64,000 nucleotides of DNA from Clostridiales bacterium (GCA_015243575.1 CP042469.1:3624929-3688928); one strand, 5' to 3'; positions 8,545 to 17,396 are shown, counted from the stretch's first letter. Program-made: numbers and translations. Notes: a model not told the origin generated them from the sequence alone.

Positions 8545-9558
8545 TTATAATTCGCTGGATTCTCGAATAACTAATTTATGCATTAATTTAATCGAGTAAC
8601 ACTCTTTATTCTCGGAGCCCTTGTTGATTTGATCCATCAGCAAACGGAAGGATTTTTTGCCCAGCTCATACTTTGGCTGGTAGACCGTGGATAGCGTGGG
8701 GCTCAGCATGCCTGACAGCTGAATGTCATCAAATCCGATGACCGCAACATTCCTTACACCATCTGTTCGTCCGATTTTAATCTTTCCCATTTCACTAAGC
8801 GCTTTTATGACTCCGATGGAGATGGTATCTCCGTAACCAAAGATTGCTGTAGGGGGCTCTTCCAGTGCCATTAACGCCTTGGCACCGCGGTAGCCTCCTT
8901 CCGGTGAATAGTCAGCAATATGGCAATACTCTGGCCGGTATTTAATCCCCGCCTGCTCCAGTGCACGTTTGTATCCCGCTGTCCGGTCTGATTCAGAGGC
9001 AAAATAGAGCTGGCCCCGAATGGCTCCGATCCTCGTATGCCCCTTGCGGATCAGATAGGATACCGCATCATATGCACCTTGTTCATTGTCCACACTGATA
9101 TTGGTAATTTTTGCGCCTTCTGTATACTCACAGCACTGAACCAGCGGATACTGGCTTGCCCACTGCGTCAGTGCGTATTTGTCATATTTGGATAAAAACG
9201 TGATGGCGCCGTCCACCTGCGTTGTGGTCAGCATCTCCATGTACTTGTTCTCCAGCGTCGGATCCTCATTGGTGACTCCGATGAGAATGGTGTACTCTGA
9301 ATGGTTCGCCTGCTCCTGAATCGCTTCCAGGATTTCAGAATAAAACGGGTTTCCCGCCGTAGGCAGAATGATCAAGATCTTATGGGTTTTTGAGACTCTG
9401 AGATTTCTTCCGAGAAAATTGGGCACATAACCGGTTTCCGCAATGGCGTTTTCAACCTTTTCCCTTGTCTCAGGCGAAACGTTGGGATGATTGTTCATAA
9501 CTCGGGATATGGTTGCTACCGATAAACCCGTCAGATTTGCAATATCCTTAATCTTCAT
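8545..9558 (-). CDS. LacI-family transcriptional regulator
   Basis: The 337-residue protein has an N-terminal LacI helix-turn-helix (IKDIANLTGLSVATISRVMN), the hinge region, and a periplasmic-binding-like effector domain. The gene leads the sugar enzyme operon and carries a palindromic operator between its -10 box and the start codon, so it is very likely autoregulated. The same operator recurs before the importer genes. The effector is presumably the transported sugar or a phosphorylated product. Confidence 0.9.
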   Translation of the reverse strand: MKIKDIANLTGLSVATISRVMNNHPNVSPETREKVENAIAETGYVPNFLGRNLRVSKTHKILIILPTAGNPFYSEILEAIQEQANHSEYTILIGVTNEDPTLENKYMEMLTTTQVDGAITFLSKYDKYALTQWASQYPLVQCCEYTEGAKITNISVDNEQGAYDAVSYLIRKGHTRIGAIRGQLYFASESDRTAGYKRALEQAGIKYRPEYCHIADYSPEGGYRGAKALMALEEPPTAIFGYGDTISIGVIKALSEMGKIKIGRTDGVRNVAVIGFDDIQLSGMLSPTLSTVYQPKYELGKKSFRLLMDQINKGSENKECYSIKLMHKLVIRESSEL

Positions 9559-9594
9559 AGTGATTTCTCCGATTCAAAAAAATAAATAATGAGA

Positions 9595-9642
9595 TTGTAA
9601 TCGTTTACAACCTCATTATATCAAATAACTTTTTTTTTGCAA
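9595..9642 (-). promoter_or_regulatory. Promoter and operator of the LacI-type gene
   Basis: The minus strand shows TTGCAA (9642-9637), a 16-bp spacer and a perfect TATAAT (9620-9615). The operator TTGTAAACGATTACAA covers 9610-9595, beginning 4 bp after the -10 and overlapping the start point. This is the classical position for repression. It is the third copy of the box found before the importer genes. Confidence 0.8.
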
Positions 9643-9668
9643 TGAGTAATTTTTAACGTGTTTAAATT

Positions 9669-10613
9669 TTAGCGCCCCTGCAATATCAAGGCTCCCGCTC
9701 CTAGAAGCGCAGCGTGATACCCCAGCTTTGTTTCCATAATTTCAACGTCTGCGGCTCCGAGAACTGCGTTTCTTCTAATTTCCTCACGAATTGCGGGAAG
9801 CAGCAAGGGCAATGATTTTGCAACACCGCCGCCGAGATAGACCCGCTGAGGATTGGTAAGATTTAACCCATAAGAAATCGCCCTGCCCAGATATCGTCCT
9901 GCCGTCCAAAAAATTTCCCGAGCCGTTTCGCTTCCTCTCTCGGCCAGAATACTCAAACCGCGGGCATCCCGCTGAAAATCCGGAAGTTCTGCCTCCGTTT
10001 CTTGTACCAGTGCAAGAAGGGCGCTGTCTCCCATCAGCCTCTCCCGAAACAGTTCACGGATGGCGGTGCCGGAACTTTGAGACTCCAGGCAGCCAAGCTG
10101 ACCACAGGTGCATTTTCTGGGGTGTTCAAATTCCACCTTCAAATGACCGAATTCTCCTGCGCAGTGGTTCACTCCCCGAATCAACTTTCCGTTTGCAACA
10201 ATGGCCCCGCCGTTTCCTGTACTTACGGTAATCCATAGAAAATCTGTACCGCCTCCACCAAAAACCATCTCGCCAATGGCGCAGGAATTCACATCATTTT
10301 CTACGATAACTTCCCCAATGCCAATCGCATTTCTGAAGTACTCTGCAACCGGTATATCTTTCCAGTTTTGGTGTGGTGCATAGATGAGGGTTCCCTTCTG
10401 GCTGTCTGCCATGCCGGGTACGTTGATTCCCACCCCGACAAGCTCCTGCAGGTACGGCTGCGCGCACCTTTGGAACGCATCAGCAGTTATTTTAAAATGC
10501 TCCCTCCAGTCTTTACTGACTGTCGGAAAATATCTGCTTTCTATGATGCTGCCGGCATCAGACAATACCGCGGTCATTGTTTTGGTACCGCCGATATCAA
10601 TTGCTCCAATCAT
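9669..10613 (-). CDS. ROK-family sugar kinase
   Basis: The 314-residue protein has the ATP-binding start GAIDIGGTKTMTAVLSD, an ENDVNSCAIGE segment with the catalytic aspartate, and the ROK zinc motif CTCGQLGCLESQSSG. It probably phosphorylates a hexose or amino sugar such as glucose. The start at 10613 is preferred over an ATG nine codons upstream because AGGAGG lies 6-7 nt before it and the glycine-rich loop then falls at the usual position. It has its own promoter and lies 110 bp before the LacI-type gene, so it may also be read through into the sugar operon. Confidence 0.85.
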   Translation of the reverse strand: MIGAIDIGGTKTMTAVLSDAGSIIESRYFPTVSKDWREHFKITADAFQRCAQPYLQELVGVGINVPGMADSQKGTLIYAPHQNWKDIPVAEYFRNAIGIGEVIVENDVNSCAIGEMVFGGGGTDFLWITVSTGNGGAIVANGKLIRGVNHCAGEFGHLKVEFEHPRKCTCGQLGCLESQSSGTAIRELFRERLMGDSALLALVQETEAELPDFQRDARGLSILAERGSETAREIFWTAGRYLGRAISYGLNLTNPQRVYLGGGVAKSLPLLLPAIREEIRRNAVLGAADVEIMETKLGYHAALLGAGALILQGR

Positions 10614-10651
10614 GTTGATCTCCTCCTGTATGTCTAGCATAATTTTCCTAG

Positions 10652-10680
10652 ATTATATCCCAGCATATTTTAATCTGCAA
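10652..10680 (-). promoter_or_regulatory. Promoter of the ROK kinase gene
   Basis: TTGCAG (10680-10675), a 17-bp spacer and a perfect TATAAT (10657-10652) lie on the minus strand, about 40 bp before the preferred start codon. It is divergent from the AEC transporter promoter about 110 bp away. Confidence 0.7.
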
Positions 10681-10788
10681 TTGAAAAATTGCTGTAATGC
10701 ACAGCCAATCTAGGAATAGTGCTGCTGGCTGCGAGCGCATTGACTGTTGGAAGGTTTTTGCCGTACGCGCCGCTGAGGAACAAAAATA

Positions 10789-10817
10789 TTGCATAGAAAG
10801 AGAAACTCTTATATAAT
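10789..10817 (+). promoter_or_regulatory. Promoter of the AEC transporter gene
   Basis: TTGCAT (10789-10794), a 17-bp spacer and a perfect TATAAT (10812-10817) precede the plus-strand gene. The expected start site is only about 16 nt before the start codon, so the leader is very short and just contains the ribosome site. Confidence 0.7.
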
Positions 10818-10840
10818 CTCCTTTACATCGGAGGTATGAT

Positions 10841-11776
10841 ATGATTGCACTATTTGAAAAGCTGCTGCCTGTATTGATCATTGTTTTTATCGGCTTGGTA
10901 ATGAGAAAGAAGAAGCTGGTCTCCGCTTCTGCCATCAATGAATTGAAACAGATTATTGTCAATGTGGCCCTTCCCTGCATCCTTTTTCTTTCTTTTGGAA
11001 GCACCACATTGGATGCAAAATATATTGTGGTTGTTGTAATGGTTTTTGCCATGTGCGGCGCTCTTTATATTATGGGGTTTGCCCTGAAAAACCGACTCCC
11101 GCAATTTTTTGGTTCCATCTTTACACCCTGGTTTATGGCAGGCTTTGAATTTGGAATGATCGGTATTGGACTGTTCGGCGCATTATGGGGGACTGAGGCA
11201 CTTCCCATTTTTATGCTCATCGGACTTGGTCACGAATTTTTTGCTTGGTTTGTCTGCATCCCATATGTACAGTTCAAAAGCAGCGGAAGCTTCAGCCTGA
11301 AGGAAACGGTATTCCGATTCTTTAAAACGCCTGTTATCCTGGGGATTATGGGTGGACTTCTCGTAAATATAACAGGTCTTTATTCCGCTATGGAGGCTTA
11401 TTTTTGGGGGAGAGCTGTATTCAGCACTATGTCCACACTGTCGAATATTACCGTACCCTTAATTCTGATTGTTGTGGGATATTCTCTGGCCTTTGAACGG
11501 TCAAACGCGCTGAAAGCAGTACTGCACATGGCAGCAAGATTGGCCGGAGTACTTGTTTTCGGCACCATCGCGCTATCTGTAATCCACCAATTTGTAGGTC
11601 AGATTGATCCGCTGTTTACAGCTGCATTTTACGCCTACCTGATTTTGCCCCCATCCTATCTGGTCCCAGTCATGGTAAAGGATAATGAGCAAGAACGGTA
11701 CTTTTTTAGTCAGACCGTCATCTATTACACCGTGATTTCTTTTGCAGGCTATGTTCTGCTGATGCTAATCTGTTAG
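10841..11776 (+). CDS. AEC-family (auxin efflux carrier-like) transporter
   Basis: The 311-residue integral membrane protein has about ten hydrophobic segments split into two halves, as in the AEC/bile-acid-sodium-symporter fold, with the typical opening LPVLIIVFIGLVMRKKKLVS and the conserved NVALPCILFLSF helix. Bacterial members move organic acids such as malate or lactate, or amino-acid derivatives. A GGAGGT site precedes the ATG; an ATG just upstream is in another frame and stops at once. It is transcribed alone, with a terminator shared with the convergent amidohydrolase gene. Confidence 0.85.
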   Translation: MIALFEKLLPVLIIVFIGLVMRKKKLVSASAINELKQIIVNVALPCILFLSFGSTTLDAKYIVVVVMVFAMCGALYIMGFALKNRLPQFFGSIFTPWFMAGFEFGMIGIGLFGALWGTEALPIFMLIGLGHEFFAWFVCIPYVQFKSSGSFSLKETVFRFFKTPVILGIMGGLLVNITGLYSAMEAYFWGRAVFSTMSTLSNITVPLILIVVGYSLAFERSNALKAVLHMAARLAGVLVFGTIALSVIHQFVGQIDPLFTAAFYAYLILPPSYLVPVMVKDNEQERYFFSQTVIYYTVISFAGYVLLMLIC

Positions 11777-11800
11777 GTAATAACGCTTTTATTAGATTAA

Positions 11801-11855
11801 AAGGAGGAGCCTCCCTTGGAATCGTTCGATTCAGTAGAGAGACCCTCCTTATTTT
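11801..11855. terminator. Possible bidirectional terminator between convergent genes
   Basis: AAGGAGG (11801-11807) and CCTCCTT (11844-11850) pair around an inner 6-bp hairpin GAATCGTTCGATTC, and an ATTTTAATT tail follows on the plus strand. On the minus strand the outer stem is followed by TTTTAAT. The position between two convergent stop codons supports a two-way terminator. Confidence 0.5.
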
Positions 11856-11880
11856 AATTGTATTACTGTGTGTTATTCAG

Positions 11881-13107
11881 TTATTCACCACTGCAATATT
11901 CACAAGCGATGCGAAAATAGGTTGATATCGCGGGAACCAAAGCACTGATTTCAATATGCTCCTCGGCAGAATGAGCGCTGCCTAGCTCCCCTGGCCCCAG
12001 TATAATCGTCGGTACTTTTCCGTAGTAATTCAATAAGCCTCCGTCTGTCCATGCGGGAAAAGACGTCAATTCACCGGCCTTTCCCGCTGCCTGCCTTCCC
12101 GCCATCTCACCTACAGCTTTCACTGCAAGCTGAACGATGGGTTCCTCCGGAGAGGTATCTAGCGCCTCATGGATATAATCGTCCTCCATATAGCTTTCGT
12201 CCATGACTTTAAAGTCCGCTTTAAAATCGGGATCTGATGCTTTTAACCGATCCAGTACCGCCTGATATTCGCTTTTGATAGCGGCAAACGATTCTCCTGG
12301 AATCCAGCGTCTGTCAATCTGGAGAACACACAATCCAGCCACAGTACTTGGCTGTGTACCCCCTTTGATAACGCCGTAATTCATGGTTGAACTTCCTACG
12401 ATAGGGTTCACCCTTTGTTCCAAGGACGGAATGAGATTTGCTTCCAGTTCACGCAAAAACAACATTGCCTTCTGTATGGCATTAATTCCTTCCTTCTGCC
12501 TGCCTCCGTGAACGGTCTTTCCATGGAAGGTAAACTCAAACCATTCCAACCCTCTATGCCCGATACAGATCTGCATATTGGTCGGTTCGCTGACAATAGC
12601 AGCATCGGGCAGGGCTCCGGTCCTCAGAAACGCTCTTGTCCCCTCGCTTTTCGCTTCTTCATCAATGACTCCAGCAAAAATCAAATCTCCTGAAAGAGAG
12701 ATTCCCGCTCGTTTGATTGCAGCCATAGCAAGCATCATGCAAGCCAGACCAGCCTTCATGTCAACTACGCCACGACCAAACATTTTGCCCTGATCAATTC
12801 GTGCTGAATAAGGATCACCCTCCATATCGTATGGAGGTACCGTATCCGTATGCCCGGTAAACAGCAAGCTTCTGCCTCCTCCCGAGCCCATCATCGTGGC
12901 AATGACATTACATCTTCCGTCTGTCACTGGAACCAGCTCTGCATCAATGCCTTCCCCTAGAAAAAATTCATATATGCAGGAGGCAACTTCCGTTTCCTGA
13001 TTTGGAATTCCTTCATGACTCGGAATGCTCACCAGCTTTGCAAGCAAAGCGATGGCTTCCTCTTGCGTAAAAAAATCGGAAAGACTTTTGTAATCAGCGT
13101 TCGTCAT
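11881..13107 (-). CDS. M20-family metallopeptidase (ArgE/DapE-like deacylase)
   Basis: The 408-residue zinc enzyme shows the M20 metal ligands in order: FTGHTDTVP, GRGVVDMKAG, the catalytic pair in GVIDEEAKSEGT, IVSEPTN, and GSAHSAEEHIE near the C-terminus. The dimerisation domain starts with FEFTFHGKTVHGG. It hydrolyses an N-acyl amino acid or dipeptide in the cytosol; ArgE, DapE and related deacylases cannot be separated by eye. The ATG at 13107 is chosen because GGAGGC lies 7 nt before it, four codons into the open frame. It follows the IclR gene by 17 bp and belongs to its operon. Confidence 0.85.
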   Translation of the reverse strand: MTNADYKSLSDFFTQEEAIALLAKLVSIPSHEGIPNQETEVASCIYEFFLGEGIDAELVPVTDGRCNVIATMMGSGGGRSLLFTGHTDTVPPYDMEGDPYSARIDQGKMFGRGVVDMKAGLACMMLAMAAIKRAGISLSGDLIFAGVIDEEAKSEGTRAFLRTGALPDAAIVSEPTNMQICIGHRGLEWFEFTFHGKTVHGGRQKEGINAIQKAMLFLRELEANLIPSLEQRVNPIVGSSTMNYGVIKGGTQPSTVAGLCVLQIDRRWIPGESFAAIKSEYQAVLDRLKASDPDFKADFKVMDESYMEDDYIHEALDTSPEEPIVQLAVKAVGEMAGRQAAGKAGELTSFPAWTDGGLLNYYGKVPTIILGPGELGSAHSAEEHIEISALVPAISTYFRIACEYCSGE

Positions 13108-13124
13108 AACTGCCTCCACAATTT

Positions 13125-13880
13125 TCAGTATAGATAATGAGAAATCTGCTCCGCTCCCTGACGGAACAGCCGTAAAAAGGTTTCAACCTTTTCATCCTTA
13201 TCCTGGCCTTTCAGAAAAGCGCAGGCCAGGCAGCCCTTTACCTCCCCTGTCTTGCTGAAAACCGGAACACCGATTCCCATAACAAGCGGTGCAACCTCCT
13301 CCTCGCTGAGAGCATAGCCCTGTGCTCTGATTTTTGCATATTCCTGCATAATCTCCTCCGGATCCGTCAGCGTATTGGGTGCTACCTTCTCAAAGGTTTG
13401 TTCGAGAAGCAGCTGTTTTACCCGATCCTGATCATAATAAGCCATGAGACACTTCGCATAAGCGCCTCGGTTGATGGGATAGAATTTTCCGGGATGATAA
13501 TTCATCTTATAAGGCTGGTGAATTTCCGTTTCATATATTGAGATTACTTTATCCCCTTCCCGGATTGCATACCCCACGGATTCTTTTATCTGCTCACAGA
13601 GGGTATTAATTACCTCCAAAATTTTGGACTCCATGTTATTGTGATTCGTATATGCCATCCCAACATGGAACGCCATGGGCCCTATCATAAATTTACGAGT
13701 TTTATAATCCTGAATTACCCACTCCTTTGCAAGCAGTTCTCCGAGAATACGGTGTACCGTAGTCCTGTTCAGCCCGGTGAGTTCACTGAGTTCTGCCACC
13801 TTAAGTTCCTCCGGGTGGTTGCTCATGGTTTCCATTATCAGCAGCGCTTTCTCAATGGGGGTCGTTTTGTCCTTATTCAC
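13125..13880 (-). CDS. IclR-family transcriptional regulator
   Basis: The protein of about 251 residues has an N-terminal winged helix (TPIEKALLIMETMSNHPEEL, then LTGLNRTTVHRILGEL) and a C-terminal IclR effector domain with GYAIREGDKVISI. It probably controls the surrounding peptidase and permease genes. Two in-frame GTG codons compete for the start: the one at 13889 overlaps the GAGGAG ribosome site, while the one at 13880 has an 8-nt spacing and is preferred. The gene overlaps the end of the upstream M20D gene. Confidence 0.85.
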   Translation of the reverse strand: MNKDKTTPIEKALLIMETMSNHPEELKVAELSELTGLNRTTVHRILGELLAKEWVIQDYKTRKFMIGPMAFHVGMAYTNHNNMESKILEVINTLCEQIKESVGYAIREGDKVISIYETEIHQPYKMNYHPGKFYPINRGAYAKCLMAYYDQDRVKQLLLEQTFEKVAPNTLTDPEEIMQEYAKIRAQGYALSEEEVAPLVMGIGVPVFSKTGEVKGCLACAFLKGQDKDEKVETFLRLFRQGAEQISHYLY

Positions 13881-15042
13881 TTGTTTCACTCCTCATGAAT
13901 TCCTCACGAATCCTTTTTTGTTCTTCCTCTGAGGTGATGACATCATATGCAGTCATCGCCAGTGCACAGGCACCCTTGAAAAGAGTCTCCCGTCCCTGTT
14001 CGGTAACGGTGCAATCAGCGAATTCCTTTGTGTGAATGACCAATTCCCCTTTACCCACACCAATCCAGGGGTGAATCACCGGCACCACATGGCTGACATT
14101 TCCAATGTCGATGGAGCCGATTCCTTCACTTGCTTTATGGATCTCTTTTTCGCCAAGTGCTTTCAGATTTGCGGTAAAAAGTCCGGAAAGGCTGCGGTTT
14201 GTTCTGAGATTATCGTAGGTGTTTTCAAATCTAGATATCCTGCAGGATGCCCCCGTCATTGCCTCAGCGCCTTCCGCACAGCGCTTTACTTTTTCGATTA
14301 CTGATGCCAGCGTGTCCTTATCCTTTGATCGGAGGTAAAACCTCGCCGCACCATAGTCCGGCACAATATTCGGAGCAACTCCCCCATCAGTAATGATCCC
14401 GTGGATGCGGACATCGCTGGGGACATGCTGCCGAAGTGCATTGACTCCGTTAAACAGCAAAATTACCGCATCCAAGGCGTTGATCCCTTTCTCCGGCATA
14501 GCTGCCGCATGCGCAGCCTTCCCAAAAAACTCAAATTTGAGGGCAGTAAGAGCCAGAGATTCTCCGCTTTCCTCCGTAATAACGTTTGGATGGGCCATCA
14601 TTGCCGCTGTCATTCCTTCAAAGGCACCTTTTTCTGCCAGGATACCCTTAATCCCGTTGGTTTCCTCTGCGGGAGTTCCAAAAACTGTGATGGTTCCGCC
14701 GATTTTCTCCAGAATCTTCTTGAGTCCCACTGCCGCACCCACTGACATGGCAGAAATTAAGTTATGGCCGCACCCATGACCGATCTGAGGCAGTGCATCA
14801 TATTCGCAAAACAATGCGATATGGGGACCTTCCTTCTGGCCGCCGCAACTAGCCTGGAAGGCGGTTTCAAAGCCGTAAATTCCCCGGAGAACTTCAAAAC
14901 CCTCTGCCTCGAAAAAACCAGAAAGCAAAGCCGCGGCTTCAAATTCCTTTTCCCCAAGCTCAGGATGCTCATACAGCCAGGAACTGAGCTTAAAAAACTC
15001 GTCCATTCTTTCGTTAATTGTGTTGATGATTAAATCTTTCAT
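13873..15042 (-). CDS. M20D-family amidohydrolase (AbgB/HipO-like)
   Basis: The 389-residue enzyme has the M20D signatures: WLYEHPELGEKEFEAA, ALFCEYDALPQIGHGCGHN, VFGTPAEETNG with the catalytic glutamates, and a FFGKAAHAAAMPEKG dimerisation start. Members cleave N-acyl or amide bonds, for example in p-aminobenzoyl-glutamate, hippurate or short peptides. A GAGG site precedes the ATG. It lies between the YfcC-type permease and the IclR gene, which suggests a substrate imported by the permease. Confidence 0.85.
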   Translation of the reverse strand: MKDLIINTINERMDEFFKLSSWLYEHPELGEKEFEAAALLSGFFEAEGFEVLRGIYGFETAFQASCGGQKEGPHIALFCEYDALPQIGHGCGHNLISAMSVGAAVGLKKILEKIGGTITVFGTPAEETNGIKGILAEKGAFEGMTAAMMAHPNVITEESGESLALTALKFEFFGKAAHAAAMPEKGINALDAVILLFNGVNALRQHVPSDVRIHGIITDGGVAPNIVPDYGAARFYLRSKDKDTLASVIEKVKRCAEGAEAMTGASCRISRFENTYDNLRTNRSLSGLFTANLKALGEKEIHKASEGIGSIDIGNVSHVVPVIHPWIGVGKGELVIHTKEFADCTVTEQGRETLFKGACALAMTAYDVITSEEEQKRIREEFMRSETSE

Positions 15043-15060
15043 ACTTTAGCCTCTTTTTAT

Positions 15061-15093
15061 CAGCGGCGGAGGAAGCGGAATTCCCCGCCGCTG
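15061..15093 (-). promoter_or_regulatory. Intercistronic hairpin
   Basis: CAGCGGCGG and CCGCCGCTG form a perfect 9-bp stem with a 15-base loop between the permease and the M20D gene. No T-run follows, so it is more likely an RNA-stabilising or partial attenuating element than a full terminator. Confidence 0.5.
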
Positions 15094-15160
15094 CTCTAAT
15101 GCATTATCTTAGGGAAGCACTGATTTAATAAAGTGTGCGCCGGAATAAATCACTGTTTCC

Positions 15161-16579
15161 TTAGAATGGTCCGTAATGAATGGCATCGGCAATCACAACA
15201 AAGATACCGCCTGCTATCCACCAGATCATTGCCAGGGGAAGAATCCATTTGATCCATTTCTGGTAAGGAATACCCGCCAGCGCAAGACCGGCCATAAAAT
15301 ATCCTGACAATGGTGTCAGAACGTTTGTAAATCCATCTGCGAATTGGTACGCTAAAACCGTCGTCTGTCTCGTCACACCGACGATATCCGCCAGCGGTGT
15401 CAGAACTGGCATGGTCAAAGCTGCCATTCCGCTTCCGGAAGGAACGATGGCGCTGATGATAATCTGTGAAATGTAAATACCAAGAGAAGTGATCACGGTC
15501 GGGAGCCCCTGAATTGCAGTGGCCATTCCATAAATAATCGTATCGATGACGTTGGAGTCTGTGAAGATGACCAGAATCCCCCTGGCAAGACCGACGACCA
15601 AGGCACCATAAGCAAGCATTGCACAGCCCTCCAGAAAATCCTCTGCAAGCTGATTCAGTCCTCGTCTGCTGATGATACCAACAACAATTGCCATCCCGAA
15701 GAAAAGCCCTGAAATTTCCTGTATGTACCACCCATATTTTAATACACCGAAAACCAGTAGTCCAAAGGTGCAAAGTACAACAACCAGAATAAGCTTATGA
15801 GTGCCTGTAAATTCCGTATTACTCAGATCAACCTTAAGATCTCTTTTTCTGTCAATTTCGTACATCAGGCTTTTTTCCGGATTCTTTTTGATTCGAAGGC
15901 AATAGAGAATGATATAGGTAATCGTAATCAAAACCATCACCGCAAAAACGATAATTCGATAGGTGAGTCCTGAAAACAACGGCAGCTCTGCAATTCCCTG
16001 CGCCACACCTATGGTAAAGGGATTCAGGAAGGCTCCGGTAAAACCTGCACAGGTTGCAACCAAAGCAATTGCAGCACCTGTCATGGAGTCATATCCGAGA
16101 GAAATACAGAGAATAACCAGCGCTGGTATAAAGGGGAGACATTCCTCTGCCATGCCGTAGATGCCTCCCCCGAAGGCAAATACAATGGATAGCAGCGGAA
16201 TGATTAAGATTCCTTTTCCTGATGTTTTTCGGACAGCAGCTGCAATTCCTGCATCAATGGCTCCGGACTTTTGGACGACAAAGAAGGCGCCACCTACGAT
16301 AAAGATAAAAAATACAATTGCCGCGGCCTGTTCCAATCCTTTTGGAAAAGCCTTCAGTACCTGAAATAAAGTTGCCGGTGCAGGATCAACAGTATGGTAG
16401 GTCGCTGCATCAACCAGCATTCTATCGTTTACCTCGACCCTGTCGTAGGAACCGGCAGGAATGACGTAAGTCAGCAATCCTGCAATGATAGCCAATACGA
16501 AAAGTAAGACAAAAGTGTGGGGCATCTTTACCTTGAACTTGCTTTTCTTTTCAACGCTTAGAGTAGATTCTTCTTTCAT
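15161..16579 (-). CDS. YfcC-family membrane transporter
   Basis: The 472-residue polytopic protein has about eleven to twelve hydrophobic segments. Its start (KMPHTFVLLFVLAIIAGLLTYVIPAGSYDR) and the duplicated GGGIYGMAEECLPFIPALV and PSGSGMAALTMPVLTPLADIVG regions match the YfcC family of the ion-transporter superfamily, which includes putative basic amino acid antiporters. It heads the operon with the two M20 enzymes and the IclR regulator, so import of an acyl amino acid or peptide is the best guess. AAGGAGG lies before the ATG. Confidence 0.8.
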   Translation of the reverse strand: MKEESTLSVEKKSKFKVKMPHTFVLLFVLAIIAGLLTYVIPAGSYDRVEVNDRMLVDAATYHTVDPAPATLFQVLKAFPKGLEQAAAIVFFIFIVGGAFFVVQKSGAIDAGIAAAVRKTSGKGILIIPLLSIVFAFGGGIYGMAEECLPFIPALVILCISLGYDSMTGAAIALVATCAGFTGAFLNPFTIGVAQGIAELPLFSGLTYRIIVFAVMVLITITYIILYCLRIKKNPEKSLMYEIDRKRDLKVDLSNTEFTGTHKLILVVVLCTFGLLVFGVLKYGWYIQEISGLFFGMAIVVGIISRRGLNQLAEDFLEGCAMLAYGALVVGLARGILVIFTDSNVIDTIIYGMATAIQGLPTVITSLGIYISQIIISAIVPSGSGMAALTMPVLTPLADIVGVTRQTTVLAYQFADGFTNVLTPLSGYFMAGLALAGIPYQKWIKWILPLAMIWWIAGGIFVVIADAIHYGPF

Positions 16580-16698
16580 TTTTTACCTCCTTGACAATGA
16601 ATTTGGCGATAGTTACCTGGATCTTTAAAGCTTCACCTCCTTGACGTATCATTTTGTTCGTACTGTGAACACATAGATTGCCATATGAACTTAAGAAT

Positions 16699-16728
16699 AT
16701 TATAGGATAGTTCTGAATTGTTTTACAA
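16699..16728 (-). promoter_or_regulatory. Promoter of the YfcC-M20-IclR operon
   Basis: A perfect TATAAT (16704-16699) lies 18 bp downstream of TTGTAA (16728-16723) on the minus strand. The leader to the YfcC start is about 110 nt and contains a second AAGGAGG sequence at about 16630 that has no useful start codon. Confidence 0.6.
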
Positions 16729-16810
16729 GTATCTCTGTTCATTTTTTTACTTTTCAACATTATTATATGAAAGGGTACGGGGTCATAACAACCTTTCCCG
16801 TATTTCCGAC

Positions 16811-16851
16811 AGAAAAAAACCGCTGAGCAATGCTCAACGGTTCAGCGGTTT
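16811..16851 (-). terminator. Rho-independent terminator of the ComFB gene
   Basis: AAACCGCTGA and TCAGCGGTTT form a perfect 10-bp stem with a 15-base loop. On the minus strand the stem runs straight into a run of seven T. It lies about 20 bp after the ComFB stop codon. Confidence 0.85.
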
Positions 16852-16870
16852 CATCTTATCCTGAGTCGTT

Positions 16871-17248
16871 TTATTCTGATTTATCCGTTTCATTCACGTG
16901 ATTTGGTGCTTCCTTTACGGTCATGCAAGCTTTCATAAGTGCGAAAGCAACATCAGTTTCCAGCTGTTTTTTGTATGCTTCCAACTGAATATACTGTTTT
17001 CCCGCGTGGGAAGTTACGTACTTTGGCGGAAGCATATTGAGGGCCAATGCCAATACATCACAGATACATTGTTCACAGGTACACAGCTCCATTCTCGACA
17101 TAACGTCAAGTATTTTTTCATTTGCTATCGTCTCAACTACATTGAAAATCTCATGCTTTCTGCATACCAATGTGCTGTCAATTTTTTCGCGACGGGGTGA
17201 TTCTTTGATCCGTTCCGCATCATCATGGTCTTGACTGTACTGCTCCAT
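16871..17248 (-). CDS. comFB: ComFB-family protein
   Basis: The 125-residue protein carries the late-competence ComFB signature: a helical region (NVVETIANEKILDVMSRM), then CTCEQCICDVLALALNMLPPKYVTSHAG with the clustered cysteines. The role of ComFB is poorly known; the family occurs in competence operons and also alone in anaerobes, and some homologues bind cyclic dinucleotides. There is no comFA or comFC beside it here. AGGAGGG precedes the ATG and a strong terminator follows, so it is a single-gene unit. Confidence 0.8.
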   Translation of the reverse strand: MEQYSQDHDDAERIKESPRREKIDSTLVCRKHEIFNVVETIANEKILDVMSRMELCTCEQCICDVLALALNMLPPKYVTSHAGKQYIQLEAYKKQLETDVAFALMKACMTVKEAPNHVNETDKSE

Positions 17249-17352
17249 GTCAGCACCCTCCTTTTAATTTTGCTGTAACGATTACTACAACTGTAGAAAT
17301 CCGGCCTGATTCTCTCAACTGATTATATTAAATAACACATCGGAATTCAAGT

Positions 17353-17396
17353 GCTTCATTTCGTGGCAGCGCTTCATTTCGTGGTGCTTCATTTCG
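17353..17396. repeat. Three copies of an 11-bp direct repeat at a gene end
   Basis: GCTTCATTTCG occurs at 17353-17363, 17371-17381 and 17386-17396. The last copy contains the stop codon of the binding-protein gene, and each copy supplies an in-frame TGA on the minus strand. It looks like local slippage duplication at the 3' end of the gene. Confidence 0.7.

Noticed and set aside
16600-16650. Leader peptide before the YfcC gene from a second AAGGAGG
   Set aside because: The only start near it would overlap the ribosome site and stop after a few codons.
17386-17396. Attachment-site-like short repeats near the binding-protein gene
   Set aside because: Three tightly spaced copies in one place without an integrase or tRNA look like slippage duplication.
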